In this document: positions 1 to 10,590 of the stretch, piece by piece
Numbering within the stretch: position 1 is the first letter of the stretch
Layout of the letters: each line of letters opens with the position of its first letter
From: Procambarus clarkii
Taxonomy: Eukaryota; Arthropoda; Malacostraca; Decapoda; Cambaridae
Reading direction: 5' to 3'
DNA: 64,000 nucleotides
Assembly: GCF_040958095.1 (NCBI RefSeq)
Contig: NC_091214.1
Span: forward strand, 7,837,545-7,901,544
Notes under the pieces: generated by a model
Seen by the model: the letters and a program-made list of their open reading frames with translations, nothing else
Told to the model about the DNA's origin: nothing
Databases searched by the model: none
Made by a program: the position numbers and the translations under genes

Positions 1-520
1 TCTCTCGTCTCTCTTCTCTTTCTCGTTCTTCTCTTTCTCTTTCTCGTTCTTCTCTTTCTCGTTTCTCTTCTCTTTCTCTCTCTGCTTTCCTTTCTTCTAA
101 TTCTAAACGTCTCATCTCTAATTCTTTATCTTGTCTCTCTCGTTCCATTTCTAATTTCTTCCATTCTATTTCACGATTGATCTCTAGGGCACGCATCTTG
201 ACTGTTAGGAAGCTGATATTAAGCTCGCCTGAATCACTGTCAACGTCGCTGCCCTTATCTTCCTTTTCCGTGGAAGCTATGTCTGCACTTTCCTTTGTAC
301 TAGGAGTCTCGCCTTCCTGTTTCTCTTCTGCTTTCAGGTGCCGGTGTACCTTGGACAAGATCTCCACACGGGAATCACTGGCACGGATCTTGATCTCCAG
401 GTAGGCGCTCACTAGTACAAGCTCTGGTTTGCTCAAATATTTTAATCTGGCAAGACAATCCTCTCTGTTCAGAAAAGCCTGAACCTCGTCCAGATCATCG
501 ATGGTAGCTTTGTCTGCCAT
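1..520 (-). CDS. LTR retrotransposon Gag-like protein, N-terminal part (runs off left edge)
   Basis: An open frame of about 173 codons starts at the ATG at 518-520 and continues past position 1. The N-terminus (MADKATIDDLDEVQAFLNRE) leads into a short leucine-rich helical stretch resembling the SAP-like start of some Ty3/Gypsy Gag proteins. An acidic Ser/Glu linker follows, then from about residue 115 a long Arg/Glu coiled coil. The pyrimidine-rich plus strand at 1-90 is simply the complement of the Arg/Glu codons. Gag would form the structural particle around element RNA. The start is supported by its position downstream, on this strand, of an LTR and a primer-binding-site-like sequence. The Gypsy assignment is inference; no protease or RT is inside the window. 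Confidence 0.6.
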   Translation of the reverse strand, partial: MADKATIDDLDEVQAFLNREDCLARLKYLSKPELVLVSAYLEIKIRASDSRVEILSKVHRHLKAEEKQEGETPSTKESADIASTEKEDKGSDVDSDSGELNISFLTVKMRALEINREIEWKKLEMERERQDKELEMRRLELEERKAEREREEKREREEREREREEREREERRE

Positions 521-597
521 TGTCACAGATGGAACACTTAGCACTTAACACACTGCTTACACGTTAGCACTTAACACACCGAGCACTGTTCTACGCC

Positions 598-745
598 AAT
601 ATTGCACGTAATCACTTCGGGCACCACACTACCCAATATTGTACTGAGTCCAAGCGAACACTTCGCTCTACAATATTGCACTAAATCACTGAGCACCGCA
701 CTAGTCAATATTGCACTTAGTCACTCTAAGCACCGCACAGGACGT
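598..745. repeat. Four imperfect ~36-bp tandem repeats in the Gag leader
   Basis: The motif CAATATTGCAC or a close variant starts near 597, 634, 671 and 705, so the period is 35-37 bp. Each is followed by a variant of ATCACT and a GCACCGCAC-like segment. The repeats lie between the primer-binding-site-like sequence and the gag start, in the untranslated leader of the minus-strand element. I see no open frame through them. Confidence 0.6.
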
Positions 746-834
746 ATAACGTCACAATCGTCACACAGGGGGAATTATATACAGGGATTACGCCACTTCA
801 CCACCCCTGTCAAACATACTTAACAAGGGGACGG

Positions 835-852
835 ATCCCGCTGGGGATGCCA
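835..852 (-). promoter_or_regulatory. Putative primer-binding site of the LTR retrotransposon
   Basis: Reading the minus strand, the LTR end CCGTAACA is followed after a short TAAT spacer by TGGCATCCCCAGCGGGAT. A TGG start just inside the LTR is the usual form of a sequence pairing with a tRNA 3' CCA end. I could not assign the tRNA. Its position between LTR and gag sets the element's orientation. Confidence 0.5.
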
Positions 853-856
853 ATTA

Positions 857-1862
857 TGTTACGGCCCTCTCGGGACGCAACGGGGTCCTTACTCTGATGT
901 TGTTAGAGGAAGATATATGTATCCGTTCCCAAGCCAGTATTGGCTATCAAGGGATGAGATCCGTGACGCAAGTAACTTAAAGGGAGTAGGGAAAGAAAGC
1001 TAAGAACTTAAGATTATACTTGTCACCATCACCAATTAAATATATAAAATCAAAAAGTGCACAGGGGGAGGGGTATTAACACTATACAAGGGGATTATAC
1101 ACAATATAGTCTTCTGTTGAAGACTCTGGATCCAGAAGCTAGGTGCTGAGTCCGCGGTGCTTTCTTCGTGGCCTCACGACGTGTCCTCTGAGAATGCCGA
1201 GCCTACCCTGGCCACAGGTCAGCCAAAACACAGGTCCACTGGGGGCACCGCCGTGGAGGCCGTCAACCACACGTCCAGCTGGTCTGCTGGCAGGTACTGA
1301 GCCACCAAGGCTGGTACGGCCACTCCACGAACGATATAAGGGGTACGCCCTAGACAGGAGTCTCGTGTGATATCACAAATCACCCTCCTGTCCTCAATAC
1401 CCCAGTGGATGATCGTCTCCAACAGTCGGTCCCGGGTAAATCCTCTTACTGCCACTCCACTGGCAGGCTAACACACCACAGTGTTCTTCCGGGGGGACGA
1501 CGTCACAACAGCTGCAGCAAACTTCACAGTATGGAGACTGGCTGCCTCGGGTAGACTGACTCGACTCCCATCACAGTAGTCCCAGGTCGACTCTGTAAGC
1601 AGACACGTCATCAATAACTGGGACACTAATACACCTCACTTACAGGCTCAGATACAAACGCCCGACATATCCAATCCATAGATGGCGTTGTAGTCTGAGC
1701 ATCACCTCACCAGAGGTCAGCGGCGGCGGGGTTGAGTGCTGCACGGGACTGGAAACTGGTCCTCATAGCTAGTACACATCGTTGGTTTGGAGGGGGGTTT
1801 CGGGAGCTGACCCACAGATGGCGTGGTCGTTACCGCTCCTGGCTCGGACGCTGGATCCGGGA
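857..1862 (-). mobile_element. 5' LTR of the minus-strand retrotransposon, outer end truncated
   Basis: The plus strand begins TGTTACGGCCCT and stays alignable, with considerable divergence, to the solo LTR at 5927-6942. Shared blocks include the stretch around CTCACCAGAGGTCAGC and GCTCGGACGCTGGA. The expected outer end, CCGTAACA, is missing because the sequence passes into the tRNA-like array near 1860. Relative to the gag at 1-520 this is the upstream LTR. Its U3 should hold the promoter, but I could not pick out a convincing core promoter. Confidence 0.6.
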
Positions 1863-2662
1863 CTCGAACCCATACTGCCAAGAGCACCATGCAACTGGTG
1901 TATAGGAGACCTTAACCACACGGCTAACAGTAACTGTACAAAGATGATGGTAACCATGGCTATTTTCCCATCACCCCGACGACAATTTGATAATACTCTT
2001 GGGCACAATTATTTCATCAAATCACCTCATTTTGTGGGGGCCAAGTGAACCACACAAATGCAAACAAGCCTGAATGGTTCCCAGGAATATATGCAATTGA
2101 AAACCCCACACCCCAAAAGTAACTCGAACCCATACTGCCAGGAGCACTATGCAACTGGTGTACAGGAGACCTTAACCACTTGACGATCAGTGACCGTACA
2201 AAGGATGATGGTAGTTGAGACAATTTGCCCATCATCCCGGCTTCACTTTGATGGCAATCTTGGGCATAGTTATTTTATCAAATCACCTCATTTTATGGGC
2301 CCACATGAGCAACACAAGTGCGAACGAGCTTGAAAAGTCCCCAGGCATATGCAACTTAAAACTCCACACCCCAGAAGTGACCCGAACCCATTCAGCCAGG
2401 AGAACCAACCAGCTGGTGTATAGGAGATCTTAACTACTCGGCTAACAGTGACTATACAAAGATGATGGTAACTGTGGCTATTTGCCCATCATCTTAACGG
2501 CACTTTGATAATAATCATGGGGACAGTTATTTTATCATATCAACTCATTTTGTGGAGGCCAAGTGAGCCACTCAAATGTGAACAAGCCTCAATGATTACC
2601 AGGCGTATATGCAACTAAAAACTCCACATCCAAGAAGTGACTCGAACCCATAGTGACTCGAA
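1858..2662 (-). repeat. Tandem array of ~260-bp tRNA-like SINE units
   Basis: On the minus strand each unit carries an internal pol III B-box-like GGTTCGAGT or a diverged form, preceded by TTAAGG and a CACCAGTTG segment. The B-box positions on the plus strand start at about 1861, 2121, 2379 and 2639, so the period is 258-260 bp. Between boxes the units share a tail with GAGGTGATTTGATAAAAT-like sequence. A second array of the same family with the same period lies at 22847-23305. Arm pairing is poor, so these are SINE or satellite units, not working tRNA genes. Confidence 0.65.
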
Positions 2663-2672
2663 GTGCCCATGT

Positions 2673-5600
2673 CGAGGGCACTTGGTGTGAATTGCTGGCT
2701 GGAAAGATATTGCAAATCTAATGCAATATCTTTCATTGACAACTGGGGACACTTCTATGGAAGAAATGAAATGTATGCTCGGGATGGGGTGCATCTATCG
2801 AGGGCACCTCTAACCAGTGGTTAGAGGTGTTTGTTGGGCTTAAACTGTTAGTAGATAGTGGTATGGGAATTGATTTGGAGGAAGGAGGTAATAAAAGTAT
2901 GTGTTTGAGAGAGAAAGGAATTGGCAAAATGATCAGGGAAATTGAGGGCCTCAAAAAAAAAAAAAAAATCACTTAGGGTATATTACACTAACAGTAGAAA
3001 TCTAAGAAATAAAATAAACGAATTAAATGCTCTTGTCTGCACAGAAAAAAAATAGATATTATCGCGCTTACCGAAACGTGGATGAATGTAGAAAAAAGAG
3101 AACTATTAGCTGAATATCAAATAAATGGATTTAAACTATTTCACACAGATAGATATATTAGACGAGGAGGTGGAGTAGCCATATACGTTAGGGACAATTT
3201 GAAATGTAGTCTCAAGGAGGGAATCGAATCTGAGCCACACACAGAAACTATTTGGATAGAAATAAACGAAAAAGCAAATAATAGTATAATAGGAGTTATA
3301 TATAGGCCACCAAATTTAGACAGAATGGAAGCAAAGCATCTATGGGATGAAATATCTAGAGCATCTAGATCTAACAGTATTTATGTCATGGGTGACTTTA
3401 ATTTTAGTGGAATAAACTGGTTGAACAAAACAGGGAATAATGAAGCAGAAGATTTTCTAGAATTAATTGACGATTGCTTTCTTACACAACACATAAAGGA
3501 ACCAACGCGGGAAAATAATATTTTAGATTTAGTGTTAACTAACAGGGAAACACAAATTAATGACATCGAAATAGGGAGTGAGCTAGGGAACAGTGATCAT
3601 AAAGAAATCAGATTTAGCATAGAATGGAATAGATCTGTAGGAGAAAATTCTGTTAAAGTACCAGATTTTCGAAAAGCTAATTTCAATAACCTAAGAAATT
3701 TATCGGGTCAAATAGATTAGAAAGTCTTGTGTAGGGGTGTGGGCCGGTATTGGAGCTAGACGTGAACCCAGCGATAGATGACGTAAAAGGGGTTTTCGAT
3801 GTGGTCTCAAAATATAACCTATTTAAAAATATTCTAAGCGAAGCCCAGGAATGTAGTATACCATATAAATTGAATAGATTGAATACTAATGATCAAAAGT
3901 GGATAACAAATGATCTGAAGAAACTTATAGGTAAAAAGAGAGCGTGGTACAAAAGGAATAAGAATGGGGAAGTCAGTTTAGAACAGGAATTCGTACAACT
4001 GGTTAGAAATACTAAAAATGAGATAAGGAAAGCAAAACGAAACTATGAAGTTCGCATAGCAGAGCAAGCAAAGACAAATCCTAAAGGGTTTTTCCAGTTA
4101 TACCGGACAAAGATTAGGGAGAGGATAGGTCCATTAAAACTGAGACAGGTCAAATAACAGATAATGATGAAGAGATGAGTAGTATTTTTAATAAATATTT
4201 TTTATCTGTATTTACTAAAGAGGAACTTAACAATATGCCTTCAGCCGAACAAGTCAATGTGGGAGGGGACGAGGACAGGTTGACTAGTTTAGCAGTTACC
4301 AGGGAGGATGTAATTAATCAAATAGTTAAACTCAAACCAAACTAATCCCCAGGGCCGGATGAAGTGTTTGCCAGGGTGCTTAAAGAATGCAAAGAGGAGC
4401 TTTCCGAGCCACTGTCTACCATATTTAATAAATCAATAGAGTTATACAGAGTGCCAGAGTTATGAAAAGTTGCTAATGTGATACCAATTTTTAAGAAAGG
4501 AGATAGATCACTTGCGTCAAACTACCGACCTATTAGCCTAACGTCTATTGAGGGAAAGTTACTTGAATCGATAAATGCAAATAAAATCCGTCTTCATCTT
4601 GAAAAACACAAATTAATAAATGAGTCGCAATATGGTTTTACAAATGGCGGTTCATGTTTAAGAAATTTGCTATCTTTTTATTCCAGCATAGTTGAGGCAG
4701 TTGACAGTGGTAAGGATTGTGATGTTGTGTACCTTGACTTTAGCAAAGCTTTTGATACAGTGCCACATGAAAGACTGATTAAATAAATAGAGGCTCATGG
4801 TATTGGAGGTGCTATATTAGGTTGGATTAGGGCATGACTATTCCAAAGGAAACAGAGTTAGTATAAATTGGGGCTAAGTCAGAGTGGGAAAATGTTGTAA
4901 GTGGAGTACCTCAGGGCTCTGTCCTGGGAACTCTGTTGTTTATAATATATATAAATGATTTAGATTCACGTTTGAGTAGCAACATCTGCAAATTTGCAGA
5001 TGATACAAAAATCGGTAGGGAAATTAACACGGAAGAAGACTCAGCAAATTTGCAGATGATACAAAAATCGGTAGGGAAATTAACACGGAAGAAGACTCAC
5101 TATCACTTCAAGTTGACCTAAATAGGATTTTGAAATGGTCAGTAGATTAGTAGATGCAGTTTAATGCTGATAAATGTAAAGTTCTGAGGCTAGATAATGA
5201 CGATAGAGTTACAAGATACGAGCTTGATGGTGTTGAGATTGCGAAGTCGGATTGTGAAAGGGATCTGGGAGTTATGATTAGTAAGAATTTAAAATAAAAG
5301 GATCAATGCATGAATGTTCATACCAAGGCAAATAGGACACTGGGATTTATTAATCGAAGCGTTGGTAACAAGACACCTGGTGTTGTTCTTCACCCATGTC
5401 TTGCTCTGGTTAGGCCCCATTTAGATTATGCAGTTCAGTTTTGGTCGCCATACTATAGAATGGATATAAATTCACTTGAACGTGTCCAGCGTAGGATGAC
5501 TAAGTTAATTCCCCAAATTAGAAATCTTTCATATGAAGAAAGATTAACAAAGCTTAAATTGCATTCACTGGAAAGGCGAAGAGTTAGGGGTGACATGATA

Positions 5601-5907
5601 GAGGTTTACAAGTGGATGAATAGACATAATAGGGTATTAAAAATATCAACACAAGACAGAACCTGAAACAATGGGTATAAATTGGATAAGTTTAGATTTA
5701 GGAAAGACTTGGGTAAATACTGGTTCGGTAACAGGGTTGTTGATTTGTGGAACCAATTACCGCGTAACGTGGTAGAGGTGGGGTCCCTCGATTGTTTCAA
5801 GCGCGGGTTGGACAAGTATATGAGTGGGATTGGGTGATTATATATAGGAGCTGCCTCGTATGGGCCAATAGGCCTTCTGCAGTTACCTTTGTTCTTATGT
5901 TCTTATT
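2673..5907 (+). mobile_element. CR1-like LINE, 5' truncated, decayed
   Basis: The element starts inside ORF1 (C-terminal esterase part with DGVHLS near 2786), passes through ORF2 and ends in the family 3' UTR and TTCTTATG repeats near 5890-5907. It abuts the tRNA-like array on the left. A 56-bp tandem duplication at about 4985-5096 repeats the RT FADD region and shifts the frame. Confidence 0.9.
2863..5849 (+). pseudogene. CR1 ORF2 pseudogene (APE endonuclease + reverse transcriptase)
   Basis: The endonuclease part is open at 3082-3720, with YRPPNLD, GDFNFSG and SDHKEI motifs of the APE-type LINE endonuclease. The reverse transcriptase part shows KKGDRSLASNYRPISLTS near 4493, YLDFSKAFDTVPH near 4732 and FADDTKIG near 4993. 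Breaks include a frameshift in the poly-A run near 3045, stops near 3718, 4344, 4463 and 4784, the 56-bp duplication, and more stops near 5148, 5296 and 5664. It once nicked target DNA and copied its own RNA at the nick. It cannot make a full protein now. Confidence 0.9.
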
Positions 5908-5926
5908 AGCTTCGGTTCTATCTCTT

Positions 5927-6942
5927 TGTTACGGCCCTATTGGGTCACAACTGGGTTCTTCTCTGATATTATTAGAGTTTGGGTATCCGGCCCCAAGTTA
6001 GTAGTGGTTTTCAGGGGACGTGTTCCGTAACGCAAGTAAATTAAAGGGGAAAGGGATACTAATGCACTAATTTAAATATATTATTTAACCACCACCATAA
6101 ATATATATACAAACTGTCACACGGGGGGTATAAATACACTCTAATGTACAGAATTGTCTTCCTCTGAAGACTCTGAAGACTTCCCCTGAAGATGCTCCAT
6201 GGTGCTCACGATGAGTAGCCCTGGTTCTCTTCTTCTGGCCCACGAAGAATCCTCCGATTCTCGTGGCGACACAGGCCAGCCAAATCACAATCCCACTGGG
6301 TGCACCATCGTGGAGGCCTTCAACCACAAATCCAGCCTGTAGCTGGCAGGTTCCAATCAGCTCGGCTGTGTAGGCCACTCCACGACCGATACTAGGGTGG
6401 CGAGCCCTAGGCAGGAGCCTCGTGTGATTCCACAGATCACTCTCCTCACCACAGTGGCTAGTCTCTTCCACCAGCCAGCCCCCAGATACGACGATTCCTG
6501 GTACTGCCACGTCACAGGCAGGCTAACACACTCAACAGTGTTCGTCTCTGGGGTGACTCACAGCTTCTGCAGCAAACACGTGGAGAGACTAAGGCTGCCT
6601 TGGGTAGAGTGCCCCATCGTCCAATCCAGCAGTCCCAGGTCTACTCTGTAATCAGAAACGTCATCAGTACTAGGGACACCCTAGGGCACCTCACTTACAG
6701 GCTTAGACACAAACGCCCACCTATCCACTCCATAGATGGCGTTGCTGTCTAAGCGTCACCTCACCAGAGGTCAGCAGCGGCTATGTCACGAGCTGATTAG
6801 GACGGGAAACCAGCCCCTGAAGCCGGTATATCTCGTCCTCACTAGATGGCGTCGTCCAGTCGGAGGGGGTTTCGGGAGCTGACCCACAGATGGCGTGGTC
6901 GTCACTGTTCCGTGCTCGGACGCTGGACTCGGGTCCGTAACA
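5927..6942 (-). mobile_element. Solo LTR (TGTTACGG...CCGTAACA) with CTCTT target duplication
   Basis: A 1016-bp segment begins TGTTACGG and ends CCGTAACA, inverted termini starting TG and ending CA. The five bases CTCTT lie just before it (5922-5926) and just after it (6943-6947). No internal retrotransposon sequence remains, as expected from LTR-LTR recombination. It is related to the LTR at 857-1862 and lies in the same orientation, so I place it on the minus strand. Ty3/Gypsy and Bel/Pao elements both make 5-bp duplications. Confidence 0.8.
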
Positions 6943-6999
6943 CTCTTCTGTAATTCTTTCGTGCACGATTTAGTCTGTTATGTAGCTTTTTAGTTATGT

Positions 7000-7073
7000 A
7001 TTGGTATTACTGTGATCCTATCACAGTAATACCAATCACAGTATTACTGTGATCCTATCACAGTAATACCAAT
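7000..7073. repeat. Two adjacent short palindromes
   Basis: ATTGGTATTACTGTGAT is followed by CCT and then its exact reverse complement (7000-7036). A second palindrome around the same core, ATTACTGTGAT CCT ATCACAGTAAT, follows at about 7043-7067. The pair lies between the solo LTR and LINE fragments. It may be the hairpin end of an unrecognised repeat. Confidence 0.7.
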
Positions 7074-7220
7074 GGTTGTTGAGTAATTGTTTTCCTCTTA
7101 GGGATGGCTTGATTTGCTGCTCTATGTATTGCATTTACTAAATCTTTTTCCTTAAATCGTGTTGTCAGGAGGAATGTAGTTTTGGTGCCAAGTTTCAAGA
7201 GCTTCCTGAATCTTCGTCCA
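7073..7220 (-). mobile_element. I-like LINE fragment, endonuclease-RT linker
   Basis: Minus-strand translation gives KIQEALETWHQNYIPPDNT and, after a frameshift, KDLVNAIHRAANQAIP. This resembles the linker between endonuclease and RT in RNase H-bearing LINEs such as the one at 7779-10558. It is bounded on the left by the palindromes and on the right by a CR1 tail. Confidence 0.5.
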
Positions 7221-7700
7221 ATAAGAACATAAGAACAAAGGCAACTGCAGTAGGCCTATTGGCCAATACGAGGCAGCTCCTATTTATAACCACCCAATCC
7301 CACTCATATACTTGTCCTTATACTTGCCAACCCGCGCTTGAAACAATCGAGGGACCCCACCTCCACCATGTTATGCAGTAATTGGTTCCACAAATCAACA
7401 ACCCTGTTACTGAACCAGTATTTACCCAAGTCTTTCCTAAATCTAAACTTATCCAATTTATACCCATTGTTTCGAGTTCTGTCTTGTGTTGATACTTTTA
7501 ATACCCTATTAATATCCCCTTTGTTATGTCCATTCACCCACTTGTAAACCTCTATCATGTCACCCCTAACTCTTCGCCTTTCCAGTGAATGCAACTTAAG
7601 CTTTGTTAATCTTTCTTCATATGAAAGATTTCTAATTTGGGGAATTAACTTAGTAATCCTACGCTGGACACGTTCAAGTGAATTTGTATCCATTCTATGT
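7221..7700 (-). mobile_element. CR1 3'-end fragment
   Basis: It starts with the family tail ATAAGAACATAAGAACAAAG, then the 3' UTR and the last ~130 codons of ORF2 (open frame 7304-7714, with ERVQRRITKLIPQIRNLSYE and RRRVRGDMIEVYKW). The 5' truncation is at about 7700, where a different repeat begins. A short extra CCTTATACTTG segment interrupts the 3' UTR near 7316. Confidence 0.85.
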
Positions 7701-7778
7701 TGACCAGACCACACTAGAAGTTGAAGGGACGACGACGTTTCGGTCCGTCCTGGACCATTCTCAAGTCGATTGTGATGA
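7701..7778 (-). ncRNA. Hammerhead-like stem-loop motif, possibly Penelope-derived
   Basis: On the minus strand the hairpin GGTCC-AGGAC-GGACC is followed directly by GAAAC and repeated GTC. That is the arrangement of stem II, the GAAA core and the cleavage triplet in hammerhead ribozymes, which are known in Penelope-like elements. The other conserved core segment, normally CTGATGA, reads CTTGAGAAT here, so this copy is degenerate or the resemblance is partial. It is an isolated fragment between LINE pieces. Confidence 0.3.
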
Positions 7779-10558
7779 GATTGATTGATTGATAAAGATT
7801 AAGCCACCCAAGAGGTGGCACGGGCATGAATAGCCCGTAAGTGGTACAATTTTTTTTTTCCCAGTGTTCTGAGGTTGCATTTAACCATCAAGCTGTTATC
7901 GTGGGGGAGGATACTGCTTCACAGTCTTTATGAGGGTGTCCAGCTGCTGGACACCTTTGTTGACCAGGAGAGTGGCTGTGTTGATGGCTTCAGGGTGGCC
8001 ACTGCATGATTCAGGAACTCTTAAAGCTCTTCTAAGGTCATTGGTTTCTTCACATTCCAGAAGATAGTGAAGTAATGGCTTTTCTGTGACAGTTTGGCAG
8101 AAGATGCACTCTCTGTCGGGGTTCACCAATCTCCCAGTTGCATCTGTAACCTAGACGTAGTCTATATAGCCTAACTGCTATTTCCCTGTGGATTCCTTTT
8201 GGGATATTTAACCTTTCTAATTTGGTTGCCTGAAGATACCATGTTGCAGATGGCGAACCTTCAGCTATTCTCTGGTGTAGGTAGGCTTTGTTGAGATGTG
8301 AGAGTTTTTTGGTGATGATGTTTTTTATGTTCTCTAGGCTGGGTTGAATTGTTTTATGTATCACTGGATGACGAGTTGCCAATTTAGCAATTTCATCAGC
8401 TTTTTCATTTAATGGGATTCCAATATGGGATGGGATCCAGTTTAAAGTTATGTTGAGGCCTTTGCCTTTAGCGACTGCTCCTTGATACAAAATGGTGGTA
8501 ATTATTTCCACATTATCTTTCCACTGTTTTTGTCCTAGTATTTGAAGTGCAGCTTTTGAGTCTGTGTGTATGATTGCATTTTGAGTGTTTTGTGCAATCA
8601 CATATGCGAATGCCTGTTGTATGGCGAACAGCTCAGTTTGGGTTGATGATACTAGTCCTCCCAGTCTCCAATATGCCTGAACGCTGGTCGTGCAAAGAGC
8701 AGCGCCAGCACTCTCATTTTCTGTGTCCACCGATCCGTCTGTGAAGATGTGGGTGGCTCCTGCTACTGCTATGCTATACATTTGCTCTTCTATTATGCGC
8801 CTTAGGATTGTCGGATCATAGGCAGCCTTTTTCATTGGGAGACTTTCTATTACTATTTTGAAAGTAGGTTCTTCCCACGGCGCGGAAGGAGTGTAATTTG
8901 GGTGTGGATGATCACCCTCTCTATCAAGAATCATGTTTTTTAAATGTAGTCTGTTTAGGACTTTTCCTGCTCTTGCGGCCCAAGAGTTTCCATTGTTTTG
9001 GCCTAGTCCAACCACCAAAGCCTGCCGTACTGGGATTGGATCAGAAGAAATAATTATCTTACTGATAATTGTAGCTGTCCTTTGTGATATTCTTTCTTGT
9101 AGAGAGGGCAAACCCGTCTCCAGTCTAAGAGTTTCAAGCCTGGTCCACATGGGGGCTCCCAGTGCCGCTCTCATAGCATTGTTTTGGGCAACTTCAAGCT
9201 TTTTCCACTGTTGGTGTGATAGATTTGTGAGTGCAGGTGCGGCATAATCGATCACTGATCTGACTGCCTGTACATAGTATGTGCGAAGGACTTGCAGATT
9301 GGCTCCTCCAGAAAGGGAGGTTAGCGACCTGAGGATTGCCGTCCGGGCCGCAGTTCGCTCTCTCAGGTAAGTGACCTCAGCATTAAAATTCATGTGTGTG
9401 TCCAGGATGATTCCTAGATACTGATAGGTGTCGACCCATTCTATTGGTTGACCCTGTACTGTGAGTTGGATGTTGGGCTTCGCTATTTTTATGGGCATGG
9501 CCTTTGACTTTGAGGGGTTGAGTTTGATCCCAATCTGTTTTGCCTCTTTACTGATGCAGTCTAAGCATTTGGGTGCAAGGCGCGCCGCATCCCTTCCTTT
9601 TATGATGATGACAAAGTCGTCCGCGTAGTTTAGCAGCCTGCAGTGATGTGGGAGTTTCAACCTCATTATTCTTTCCATTAAACAGTTGAAGAGAAGAGGG
9701 CTAAGAATACCTCCTTGCGGTGTACCATTTTCATGTATTTTGTACTCAGAGTCTGTGCCATGAAGTTTTACTCTTGCTTCTCTGTTTATGAGACAGTTTT
9801 TGGTCCAGGAGAGCAGGTTGCCTCTGACCTCTTTGTCAATGAGGCAGCAGAGAATAGCTGGGGCGCTAGCCAGTTCAAAGGCTTTTTCGAGGTCCAGGAA
9901 TATCAGCATTCCTGGTCTGTCATTCAAGTGGGCTAACAGAGTTGTAATACATTCCACTGTGCCAACCCCTATAGGCATACATATCATGGTGCAGTTTAGG
10001 CATTTTCCACTGCAGTCTGTTGAGTGCCATTCTGTCAGCCGTCTTGGCTGCACAGCTTTGGAGAGAGATGGGCCTGGGATTAGCTGGATCTTTGGGTTTT
10101 GGGATCGGCACTATGTCTGCTCTATTCCAAGCAGAAGGTCTAGTTTGAGAAGTCCAGGCTAAATTAATTAACCTTAGGTATGCAGCGTCTCCCTCTGGGC
10201 CGAGGTTTCTAATCATTTATAGGTTATTTTGTCGGCTCCAGGGGATGTATCCTTGGAGTTTTTCTTAGCCCGATTGAGCTCATCCAGTGTGAAGGGGGCA
10301 TTAGTGTCAGAGACTTCTTCACATGCTGTAAGGATTCTGTGCCACCTTTCTTCCTCTAGTCCGGTCTGTACTGCTAATACATCTGGTGGAAGTTGATTGC
10401 TGGCTGCTCTCTCTGCAAACCTGGTTGCCAGTACTTCGGCTTCCTGTTGAGGATCTTTGGGGTGTGGAGCTTTAGGTGTTTTATTCCCTTTGGCCCGGTG
10501 AATTTGCTGCCACATCCCCCCGAGAGAGGTGTGTTCATTCAGGTGTTGTGATGAGGAG
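7779..10558 (-). mobile_element. I-like LINE with RNase H, 5' truncated
   Basis: The minus-strand element ends in an ATCA/ATTG tetranucleotide tail at about 7779-7790. Two hairpins precede the tail on that strand: GCCACC-CAAGA-GGTGGC at 7803-7819 and ACGGGC...GCCCGT at 7820-7838. It carries RT, RNase H and a C-terminal zinc motif, and is truncated in the endonuclease-RT linker at about 10558. There it directly abuts the tail of a second copy of the same family. Confidence 0.85.
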
Positions 10559-10590
10559 ATAAATAGATAGATAAAGATTAAGCCACCCAA
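7896..10590 (-). pseudogene. I-like LINE ORF2 pseudogene (RT, RNase H, CCHC)
   Basis: Reading from 10590 downward: a linker/RT N-terminal segment (10213-10590), PNPRPISLQS-like RT start (9920-10216), then a 667-codon frame (8050-10053). That frame has RT motifs FLDLEKAF, GTPQGGILSPLLFN and NYADDFVII (catalytic Asp pair). It also has RNase H motifs FTDGSVD, TELFAIQQAF, HTDSKAALQIL and NEKADEIAK, giving the expected acidic quartet. The final frame (7896-8129) has a zinc motif, CIFCQTVTEKPLLHYLLEC. Frame changes near 10213, 9985 and 8120 break the protein. RNase H places it in the I superfamily; I did not resolve the clade. Confidence 0.85.

Noticed and set aside
1..100. TCTTTCTC-rich stretch as a microsatellite
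   Set aside because: It is the complement of an open Arg/Glu coiled-coil coding stretch in the Gag-like frame.
6085..6510. 141-codon minus-strand frame inside the solo LTR (and 1219-1455 in the sister LTR)
   Set aside because: The frames overlap homologous LTR positions but share only patchy similarity and no domain. LTR non-coding sequence explains them.
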